Positions 23,144-33,237 of a stretch of DNA of 64,000 nt are shown here, piece by piece. A program made the position numbers and the translations under genes. Numbering within the stretch: the first letter of the stretch is position 1; each line of letters starts with the position of its first letter. The stretch spans positions 9,834,292 to 9,898,291 of the forward strand of contig JAJEKV010000049.1 in assembly GCA_021234155.1 (NCBI GenBank), in the 5' to 3' direction. This DNA is from Isoetes taiwanensis (Eukaryota > Streptophyta > Lycopodiopsida > Isoetales > Isoetaceae). The notes below the pieces were generated by a model. The model ran no database searches and was not told the origin of the DNA. It saw nothing but the letters and a program-made list of their open reading frames with translations.

Positions 23144-25170
23144 CAGATACTAGGTGCAGGTTAGAAGAGGAGCTAAGGAGTTCACTCATGGGAATGCATT
23201 CACTTTGAAATCTAGAGCAAACACTTTGAGAGTCATTGAAGTCTTTGAAAGATTTGTGAGATACATTTTTCAATCTGTGCCCCATAAGTCCAAGGTGAAC
23301 GAGCATAGTGCCAGAGTATTCCAAAGAGAATTGCCACAACATTTTCTCTAGAAGGAGAAGTAAATGCAATTCTAAAAGCCACAAGGGATCGATCTCTTTC
23401 TCAATCATCCTTCAGCAGATTGAGAAAAGCTCACTTCTCTGATGTGTGTTTTGCAACAGATGTCATTCTCAAAATGCAACACATGTATTTCAACTAAAGG
23501 ATACACTTGCATCAACTGCAATTGGGACTATATTGGCAATGGAGAACATTGATATTTGTATTTGATTCATGACAAGATGGATCAACACAAAACTGTTTTT
23601 GTCAAAGCTAGATTCCTTGCCCAATCATTGTCAAAATGCTTATCAAATGAAAGTAAGTTTAGCTAACACATGGATATGGCACTGACACTTATCAGCATTT
23701 TGTGCTCGATCTTTGGAAGGATGATCTGAATTTTCATGTGAATTTGATTTCCAAGTGATTGAGAATGCTAGAGTGATGAACTTAAAAGATCGGACGAACT
23801 CTCATCAGCCCCGATTTTTAATGCTTTGATGAATGATGATCAACCTCTCATCTACTAAAGGAAGACAACATAGCTTACATCAAAAGTCTCAAAGCAAAAA
23901 GAAAAAAAAAATGTAGGATGAGCTTTCAATACATAAAAAACAATCGTTTGAGGAACTATGTGTTCGAATTGATCGTTATTGAAAAGAAAACAAGAATAGA
24001 TAGATGTTTCTTCAATGCCATACTTAATAGTGATCGGAGGCTTCAAGATTGTGAAGGTGGGGTTCATGAATGATGATATGGATGATCTTTCTAGTTCTTT
24101 TTTTGATAAGATTAGGTAAGAGAACGTGACAAGTCTCCCTAAACTAATGGATACATTTGAGAACCGTATTGACCCTAATCCCATGGCCTTCTTGGTTGAT
24201 AAGGTTGCAGATTGGAAATCATTTGTCAAGGAATACTTGTTGGATGATAAGGATCAGTTGACAGGGCATACTAAACCACTCCAGTTCAAGTTCTATATTA
24301 GAGATGGAATATCAATCATGCAATATTAATGGAGGCCATCTAATAAGTCGTGGATGCTTGTGCAAGCCATTGAAATGTGACAACGGGGCTTTTTGCCAGA
24401 GACTTAGTGGGAGATAGAAAGTTATATAGAATCCCAACAATAGCTCCAGGTGGTTTGTAAGAAGCAAGGCTTCAAAGTTAAAGAGTAAAAGCATGTTAGA
24501 GTGTGCCTTAAAAAGTACCATTTAGGAACCATAAAAGTACCCGAAAATGTAACCAACACTTGAGTACTGGATACCTGTATAATATCTCAATAAAAGATAC
24601 GTTTGAGAATTGATATGTTTATTTTGGCCTTCAATTGTATTATCTTTATTTTAACTTTGAATATTAACATGTCGTTGACTTTTATTTTGGATTTTTGAAT
24701 CAGTTCTGATAAAAAGCAATACCCAAATCTGAAGTGCCTAGTGTAGGTACTTTTGCAGGTTCCAAAAGTGATATTCCTAACATGCTTTCATCTCGAAGCG
24801 AGTTGACCTTCTTGAATTGGATCCTAAGAACATCAAGGAAGGCTACTTTGTGGTAGTAATATCTTATGATGATGATTGTCCAATAAGGGATGGCACTCAC
24901 TAAAGTTACCACCATCACGTCTGATGGGGAGGAGTTTATTTGCAAATTCCAAGTTCAATATTGGGAGCTGAAGGCATAAGAATAGTATTTCGACTGCTTG
25001 GAGAAGAAGTAAAAGAAAAATCTTGCTGATCCTGGGAGAAGAGAATTGGTGGAGTGTGTAGTATGGTCGTACCCTGCTTGTCACATTGCACAAGACAAGA
25101 CACGCAAGCTCTCCAAATGGGAAATGGACAAAGCCATGAGCAACCTCCATGCTATCGCATTGTAGGAGAA
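23144..25170 (+). pseudogene. Decayed coding region of an unidentified protein family
   Basis: Several short plus-strand frames look protein-like and follow one another. At 23154 is a piece with FTLKSRANTLRVIEVFERF; at 23380 one with SRLRKAHFSDVCFATDV. At 24126-24329 is the best one, containing MDTFENRIDPNPMAFLVDKV, DWKSFVKEYLLDD and PLQFKFYIRDG; it continues past a frame break to SWMLVQAIEM. Near 24800 another frame gives LLELDPKNIKEGYFVVV. I do not recognise the family. Stops and frame changes throughout mean it is not functional as read. A transposon-borne protein is possible. Confidence 0.35.
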
Positions 25171-26510
25171 GATCATATTATTTGTCCATATATCAAAGTA
25201 TTCCTTGTAAATTTTGTGGCCTTTCTCAATTAGTTGTTTGTGGCTTTTTATAAAATCATGGTTGAAGGAAAAAAGATTTAATAAAAAGAGTTTTTTTTAG
25301 CATGACTATTGGCAAAAATATCCCATTGAAATAGAGCCAAAAAAAAAGAAAAAGAAAAAGCCGATGTGTTCAAGCAAAAAGGGCTGAATTGTAAGCCATC
25401 TAGGGATTGAAGGTAGCTTGGTCATGAAGGAAGTCGGCTAAGGATCGGAGGACTTTGATCTTCAAGGCAGGAAACTGGGTGGGTGGTTCTAGGAGCTACT
25501 TCTTTGGATTCTAGTAGAAGGGGCTTTGCTGCAACATCGGGGGAGGGGGGGGCATCCCTCCATTAAGGGCATCCGCAAAGGAAAGTAGAAGATGCAGAGG
25601 ATCCTCCATTGATGAACAGCTCAAAATGGACGGTACCTAATGGATCCGCCATTGATGAGCAGATCAAAATGAAAGCTCGAATGTTGGCCTTTCTACTCTA
25701 CATGTTGCCAAAGCAAAGCCTACATTGTTTCGCCTTAATGGTGAAGCTAATTTTCAAGAATGTTCTCGCTCTTGAAAGTCAGTATATTGCATCCCTAGAT
25801 CGATTTTTATTCCTCTTTTGTTGTGTCGGAAATGGATATCTTGAAGCTGGGGGTAGTAAACAACTTTGTTTTATTCATTTTTTCTGGCAATACCAGTAAG
25901 AATAACAAATTTTAGAAGTATCACAAATGGAAATTTGATGCTTACCAGTTGATCATCGGTCGTGATATTTGTCTGCTGTCCGATTTCCTTTGTCTACTTT
26001 CACTTCGACTTCATTTCCACACAAATGGGCAATTTTGTTGGATGAATTTTTTAACGTCCTTTTATAGATATGGAAATATATTGCGATAGAGGTATGGCAG
26101 CTGAATTTTGGCAGCTGAGTTTAATATTCTCAAAGCTATTTTTACTTGAAAATCATTCATGTCATAACCCTATAACATTATAGCCTATCATATTTTCCTC
26201 GATACATGATGCGCTAGTGCTTGTTCCCTCAACCACATGCTGAGGAACATTTTTAGCAAAAGAGCCAGTCTCCAAAAGATTTCCAGATATGTCGCATTGA
26301 TCTTTTGAAGCATATCTTTGTGTCTAGCTGTGGGCTTTCGTGTCAAATGATGGCCGATGATGGCCAATAATGCTTATATTATGCGGTTATGTCATTCGTC
26401 AATCCATCATTTGAACTTGGTTCTGTCAATAGTAAACCAATGCTTGTCAACAAAGTTGAGATATTTAGGGATGGCTTCTATATCTTGCCTGACCTTTTCT
26501 TCATTGCCCG
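25171..26510. other. No identifiable gene
   Basis: A 96-codon frame at 25609-25899 contains no recognisable motif. The remainder has only short frames and a G-run at 25541-25552. Confidence 0.5.
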
Positions 26511-26511
26511 G

Positions 26512-26621
26512 CTTCTTCCTCTTCCTCTTCCTCTTCCTCTTCCTCTTCCTCTTCCTCTTCCTCTTCCTCTTCCTCTTCCTCTTCCTCTTCCTCTTCCTCT
26601 TCCTCTTCCTCTTCCTCTTCT
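26512..26621. repeat. (CTTCCT)n microsatellite
   Basis: About 18 uninterrupted copies of the hexamer CTTCCT. Long Leu/Phe, Leu/Pro or Arg/Lys frames through it are by-products of the repeat. Confidence 0.97.
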
Positions 26622-27239
26622 TTGGATTCTTCTTCTTCCTTGCCAGACTTCTGGACAATCCAAGCGATCCTTACTCTACTCCTTCTGAAACTTTGTACAT
26701 GACTATGGATTGGTCTGTGATTAGAGATGCTTCATCCGGCATGGCCGAAATCGAACTTCAGATCACTTCTAAAGGACGATATAACTTAAAAAGCAAGTAA
26801 ACATAGTTTAGTAAGTGTTTTGAGTCTATTTAGCTTTGTTTTAAGATTCTGGTCTCTATTCTTACTTGTTTTCTATTTTATAGTTTTTAAAGGATCTTAC
26901 TATCCCGTTATCCCATTTCCAATCCAACAAGCCTTTATTCTAGATTTGGAAGTGCCTGTTTGAAGATCAAACCAGATATGGATGAGGTTTCTTGTTTCAC
27001 ATATCTACCAGATGTGTTATTAAAGACTTTTATGGATATATACTCTGCTTAGGTTTACTATATTCAGATATTCTAGGTTCAAAAACTCTGTTTAAACGCA
27101 CTATGTACTTTTATTTTTCAGAACCGATAACTCTAAAGAAACGAAAGAAATTAACAATGGCAATTGAAGAAGGATATCTATAGAAGTATCAAATCCAGAT
27201 AATCTAAATGACATTATGCCTTACAAAAATGGCATCATG

Positions 27240-28485
27240 GCATGGAGAACTCTAGGCTTTTCCGACGGGCTAGTCGAGAAGGCATATTACCGACTCTCGA
27301 GTTGGGAATACGACATTATATCGTGGAGGCATTCTTGTCGGGAATGCCTCAACCCAGACTAGACATTCTAAGTTTCAACCCACACTAAACTCCTTAAACT
27401 ATCCCAATTGGAAAGCATATTCTCAACCCTTGAGTCAAGAATGCATCAGCTCGGACTAAATCCCTCTCTTCCAAATCTTTAGAGGGAGGGGCTTAGCCTG
27501 GATGGAGGCATCGAGAATGCCTCCACCCAAATGAGACACCGTAATCTTTAATCCACACTACATTAGGGTTTTTTTGAGATTAAAAAAGGGCCTTCAAAAC
27601 ATGCCAACTAAGCTAAATGAAGATAAATGAACTACCAATCAGAAATCAGAGCCTGACGGGTCCAGTCAGCAAAACTGTTATAACTAACTCACTGGATCAC
27701 ATTTTCTAGCATAACTATTGATAGAAAAGTCCAAATGAGCTCTCGTTTAGTGCAATAGATAGATCTCGTTGAGATCTTTCCAACCTTAGGTGCTTTGCAC
27801 ATATTCTAACCACTTATGATTGTCAAAACTCCAAAAAATATGGGTTTTACCATTTTTTACTATCCTACGGGGCTAAAAGATATGCAAACCACCCACGGTT
27901 GGAAAGATCTCAATGAGATCTATCTATTGCACTAAACAAGAGCTCATTTGGACTTTTCTATCAACACTTATGCTAGAAAATGTGATTCAGTGAGTTAGTT
28001 ATAACTGTTTTGCTGACTGGATTACCAGTTCTGTTTTCTGATTGGTAGTTCATATAGCTTAGTCAGCAGTTCTTAGAAGGCCCTTTTATGATCTCAAAAA
28101 ATCCCTAATGAATCCCTTAAGTTATGAGAAGGCATATTCTCAACTTGCGAGTCGAGAATATATATGCTCAGATTAAATCCATCTTCTCCAAATCTTTAGA
28201 GGGAAGGAGCTTAGTCTGGGTGGAGGCATTCTTGGCTTGCGAGTCGAGAATGCCTCCACCACTTAAGCTTCAACGCAGACTAAAGCACTAAGCTATCCCA
28301 GCTGGCTAGTTGAGAAGGCCTATTTTTGACCCGTGAATCGAGAATGCATCTGCTCAGACTAAATCCCTTTCCTCCAAATATTTAGAGGGGAGAGGCTTAG
28401 TCTAGATGGAGGCATTCTCGACTCATGCGTCGAGGTCCATTCAGACTAGACCCCTTAAGCTTCAACCCAGACTAAACCCCATGAA
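27240..28485. repeat. ~180-bp tandem repeat array with interrupting foldback
   Basis: Units contain, in order, CTATCCCA, GAGAAGGC(C)TATT, a palindrome-like GAGTCGAGAATGC, CAGACTAAATCC, TTTAGAGGG, GCTTAGTCT and GATGGAGGCATTC. The TTTAGAGGG motif recurs near 27479, 28196 and 28380; the last two are about 184 bp apart. The first gap is longer because the foldback at 27564-28110 sits between units. No coding potential. Confidence 0.75.
27564..28110. mobile_element. Foldback element with ~230-bp inverted arms
   Basis: 27564-27808 is the imperfect reverse complement of 27880-28110. For example TAGTGCAATAGATAGATCTC near 27750 pairs with the complement near 27915, and CCAATCAGAAA near 27637 with TTTCTGATTGG near 28036. 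The central spacer is about 71 bp. It encodes nothing and looks like a foldback or long-TIR MITE inserted in the ~180-bp array. A transcript would form a near-continuous double-stranded RNA. Confidence 0.85.
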
Positions 28486-31400
28486 GTTGCATCTTCTATT
28501 TCTAATTTTGTCAAATGACTTTTAGTTACTGCCATGGAAAGAAAATTCATTGATTTGCATCATCGAACACTCTCTATGGCTTTGGAGGCCTGTTTTAGGT
28601 AAAATATGGTATTTCTTAAACACTGCCGATTTCTTTGTGTTTTGTTTTCTTTTTACTTCAATAATATATTTCTCGAAATTGATTATTGTCCTTTCTTCTT
28701 TTTTTTTTGGAGTGGTAGTACTCTTCTTGAGACATATTCAATTGAAGCCCTTTGCAAAGTTACATCTGGCATTAAGTTGCGCAATGTTATGCTCCTCTTT
28801 CCAAGTCATTTTGGTGCATTTCAATGCATTCTCTGTCCCCATTTGTTTGGTGTTTGTCACTTTTTGCAGCGGCATTGTTTTTCTCAAAGTGGATCGTTTG
28901 CCATACTGGTTGCTTCTTTTTACTTCTTCAAATCAAAGTAGCAATTCACTTTCTCAGAGCAGATTCAAGAAATAATAAGAATCTTATAAGCAAATATCCA
29001 GTGCAAATATCTATCCAGTAGAGGCCATGTTTTGTTAGATCCATTAAGGATAAGATTATACTTCTGAAATTCTTCTCAAGTTGAACTTTTTTGGCTTGTT
29101 GAGTTAGCCCATTTAATTCTATATAATCATCTTATAGTCACAGTGTAAAAATAGCTATTATAACGAGCAAAAATTTTGCTTTTGCTTTTGCTTTGGCATG
29201 TAATCTATGTTCTGTTGATGCCATGAACTATGACCCTAAGGATTTACCTCTAGAAATTTTAAACTAAGAAGTTAGTGTTTGACCACCTGCCTATTGTGTT
29301 GGTTTGGGACAAAACATATGAATGTATTGAAATAAGATGGGGTAAATGAAAGTGGAAAAAAGCAAATTACAGATTGATGGTTTGATGAATGGACAAAGTT
29401 TTTTTTTTGAAGTATCAAACATAGGTTCTATCATATCAATTATCTCATTATATAGCATGCATTTTTCCAGTTACAAAAGTTCTTGTTGGAAGCCCTTACA
29501 TTCATGAAATAGCTTGACTGGAACATGAATGATTTGGAATGATAACTCTTTCTCTTATAATTTTTTGTGTATTGTAAAATCCTCAACATTGGTTTGCAGA
29601 TATGTATGAACATGTTTGGTGCAGGCTTTTGCAGGAAAAGCTTTGGAGATTCAAATTGGAAAACCGTTCTTACAGCTTGCTGCATCAGGGCATTGCTATA
29701 AACTTAAAGTATTTCCAGCTAATAATAGATTTGGTTAAAAGGTATTAAATGTTAAGTTGGCATCTTCACGCTTAAAATGAATACCTATCAAATTTAGTCC
29801 CTGCAGGATCCATGGTGATGTAGAATGAGACGACATCGAGATGGCAGATCCTTGCTACATTTGAAGGACACTCTATTTAATCAGAGCACAAAAATTGCAT
29901 AATCATGGTGGCATATAAGCATTTGGAATTATGCTGCTAGCTTTCCTGAATGCAAAGGCTCATCCTTTATTACTTTGTTTGCAGATTCACGACTACTTCT
30001 ATCGTTGAAATCTCTGCACCCTTAGAGCAGTGTGGATTTGCTCCTTGATTGTGTAAGTATTGCAAGACCTTGAGCTCTCTCATATTGATGTTATCATTTC
30101 TTGATTTCTAAGCGTGCTCTGTGCCAATCTCTTAGCTCTCTCTTAGCTTTCATTGTGTCGTTTACATTTCGACGGGGGGCAAAAATTGGTTTATTAAGAG
30201 TAAAAATTGATCTATTCTTTACCATTCAAGATTCAATAGATCAACTTTCTTCCCTTTCATTCAGCCAGCCACTTGTTGGATAACCATGCAACCAGTTTTG
30301 GGTTGAAGCTTTGAAGACTTTAAGGATATAACTATCCCATGGTAAATTTATCTTTTGTTTTTTCAGTGTATATTTATTCTTGAGGGCGCCCATTCCAAGT
30401 CCATATCGATTTTTACCATTGATGTTGTGCCCACGGTATGCTGTTCACTTTGAAGACACTGCTAAGTTTTTCGTGTCTATAGATTTGCAGCAACAAATGT
30501 ATTATCTCTTGCCACTCAATTTCAGTTTTCAATCTTTTACATTTCATCCACAGTGCAATGTCAATTGCAAAAGATGTAACTGCTTTCTATGTCAAAGGGG
30601 AGTTTTTTGGCACGTATTAATAATGTTTAAGTTGGAAAATCCTCCATATAATTATTGTTTCCTTTGGGAGACTGCCAGGATATTACGATAGAGGTGTGAT
30701 GCTTCAAATTATTACAAGTCCATTTAAAGGGCACACGAGCAAAATGCACGGGTAAGCCCATTGAAAGTGCACGTTTGAAAAGAATACAAGCACTTTGAAA
30801 GGGACGAGCTTGAAAAAAGCATCATTTGTCAGCTTAACTACATCTTGAAGAAATGCTTGAAAGAGACATTTATTAGCTTATCTAAGTTTGTGTTTTAATG
30901 TTTCTTCTATGTTTTAGGACAAAACGTGGTTACTGGGATATTCAAGGTATTTTAACTTTCCTTGAGACATGAAAGCTTACTACTCTCAAATATGTGGTTC
31001 TTTCCATGGTGATTCGATGGGGTTTGTCTTAACGCATGTATATGATACTGGATTAACTTATTGCCAGGTTGCTAAAAGAACAAAGTTGGACTTTGTAAAT
31101 ACAATAATTTGAAGGCATATAAGGAAAAACATGCTTTGTATGTAGATGGTATGTATGTAGAGCAATTCAACTCTATTAACAACGGAATTTTCCTCAACCA
31201 AATAATTTAATTGAATAAGTTGAAAATTTTCAACCTTTGAAGGATTACCCATTTATTTGTTACTCTATATCACTCCAGACCAACATAAATACCATGCTTA
31301 TCAACCACCATTGGATTATTTGGTTGTTTTGTTCTGTACGTGAGGACCATCCTTGAAACATGGATTTTTCATCTACACAATGGGCATTGATTATTTTCAC

Positions 31401-31759
31401 CTACACAATGGGCATTGATTATTTGCTGAAAGGAGTACTTTGCTTCTGAAGGATTGATATAAGATAGTGGTAAAGCAATAGAATCAAAGTGCGGTAATGC
31501 AAGGCACACGCTTACTAGCTAGGACTATATCCGGCCACACGTTTATTAGTTAAGACTATATCCAAAGGTATCATGGTGCACACTACATTTATACAAATGA
31601 AAATGAAAAACAAAAATAGTATTTTTTTGTTGCAAGTTTTTTTTAACAGGGTTGCCTAACCCGAGCTGCCCACTTTCCTGCATTTCTAGCTATGCCAAGT
31701 GTCGTGCCATGTCAGCTGTAAGCATTTTTGGCCGTCGGATTCTATATTTTCTGATCGTA
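28486..31759. other. No identifiable gene; AT-rich
   Basis: A 141-codon frame at 28550-28975 is phenylalanine/leucine-rich, typical of T-rich DNA, and is not credited. 31372-31430 and 31505-31570 hold two-copy imperfect direct repeats. Some of this may be intron of the condensin gene that follows. Confidence 0.5.
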
Positions 31760-32790
31760 GGGTCAGGGAAATTAGAAAAGCAAGTAATTGTCTTTCGGAG
31801 TTTTGGCGATATAGCCTCTTTGCCTCCGTCGGAGCAAGAGGTACCCCGTCCTCTTATTGAAAGTCTGTGCTCAAACTTTTCTGTGCTTATTCCAAGCATA
31901 GCATCTGTAGGAAGGTCTGTTACTGCAGAAGTCACGGATGACGCCACTTTTACACAACAGCAAGTCTATGCTCATCGAAATGCATTGAAAATATATTCGT
32001 ATTTTCTTTCCTGCATCCTTGTATTTTCTTTCATGCATCCTTGTGGCGGCGAAGTGAAACAGGGAGAAAGCTCCTGCTGCATCTCAGAAGGTGAGGCCTT
32101 GCCTGTCAATTTCTTACAATTCATTTGGTCTTCATTAACTATATTCTTATTAGCCATTCTTGATATTAGGGTAAGCAAGTAAGGAAGAAGCATTTGCCAG
32201 TGTGCCACCATCCTGGAACTGGAAAACACTCAGAACCAAAATTATAGTCCTAATGGAGACAACCCTGCAGTCTGATTTACAGCAGTTGTATGAATGTCAT
32301 TGTCCGAAGAAGGCCTCCTTGCTTCTTTTGCAAAGTAATAGTTCTTTCCATTGTTATAAATCAGTTGGCGGATTGATTGAACTTATGCCTGGGCCATCTG
32401 ATTGGTTTGCAGGTTTGGGTTAAAATTGCTGGAGATCCAAGCCCTTCTAAAGGATAAAGAAACCAAGGAGGCTTTATGTAGATACATTGCTGCATGTGCA
32501 ATGAAATATATTTACCTGGAACAACTAGTGCTATCACTTGTTGGTTTGTTGCACAAGTATGAACATTTGCCAGTTCATGTAGCAGACATTATAGCATTTG
32601 GCAACAACAACTATCATGACAATAAGTTGGTTGTTGCAGTTCTAAGAGAGATTGGTAGCAGGAATCTAAAGGATTATGTGCATGTTGCTTCCTCTGCAGA
32701 TAATGTAGGCTATTTCCTGTCTGAGCTCACTGACTGTCTTCCAAAACTTATGGTTACTAATCTCAACATCACTAGAGTTTTTTTGAGGTC
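31760..32790 (+). pseudogene. Condensin subunit CAP-D2 gene, N-terminal exons (fragment)
   Basis: Three segments match the order of plant CAP-D2, the HEAT-repeat regulatory subunit of condensin I. Segment 1 (to 32090) has VFRSFGDIASLPPS, LIESLCSNFSVLIPS and HRNALKIYSYFL. Segment 2 (32176-32334) has PPSWNWKTLRTK, then LQSDLQQLY. Segment 3 (32413-32790) has LKDKETKEALCRYIAA, HVADII, ADNVGYFLSELTDCLPKLM. The first intron (donor GTGAGG at 32091, acceptor ending 32175) joins in frame. The second junction (donor near 32335, acceptor CAG before 32413) is off by one base with the obvious sites. The similarity stops abruptly near 32770, where FGGESYKIRNA-type sequence is expected. CAP-D2 is about 1300-1400 residues; only about 300 are here. 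Either a truncated copy or the first exons of a gene with very long introns. Confidence 0.75.
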
Positions 32791-32799
32791 AATTAAGGG

Positions 32800-33230
32800 C
32801 CTTGTAATAGTATTTTGGGGGGGCTGCCACGTAGGATCCCGAACCTACCTTTTCCCCCTCCATACCTAACTTTCACTCTCCCCTTACCTAACTCCCCCAA
32901 AACCTAACCTCGTACCTAACTTTGCAATCATTATTTCCTAACGACCTCAAAATTTGATGATTACATCTAAGAATTTCATTTTCCCACCATCGAGTTTCAG
33001 CGCCATCGAGCTTGCTATCGAGCTCGCCATCGCGTCATCGAGCTTGCCATTGCGCCATCAAGCGCCAACGACCTTGCCATCGCACCCAAGCATTGTTTGA
33101 ATAGAGCGAAAGTTTTCAATTTCGCTCTGTTTGTTGGCAAGAATCTTCCTAATTCTAAGCTCCGCTCCGATTCTCGGTCTTTTGCAATGTCAATAGCAAA
33201 GGTATTTGGTTTCCAAGTTGGCATTGCATT
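32800..33230. other. Unrelated insert-like sequence with ATCGAGCT(T/C)GCCATCG repeats
   Basis: Begins with a G-run and C-rich CCTAAC-type tracts (32815-32930). 32990-33090 has short tandem units around CCATCGAGCTTG. No gene recognised. Confidence 0.5.
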
Positions 33231-33237
33231 CCTTTGA

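Noticed and set aside
26407-26800. Long Leu/Phe, Leu/Pro and Lys/Arg-rich proteins on both strands
   Set aside because: They are translations of the (CTTCCT)n microsatellite.
28550-28975. Phenylalanine-rich plus-strand frames that look like a membrane protein
   Set aside because: They come from T-rich DNA; an overlapping frame gives an equally hydrophobic product and no family motif is seen.
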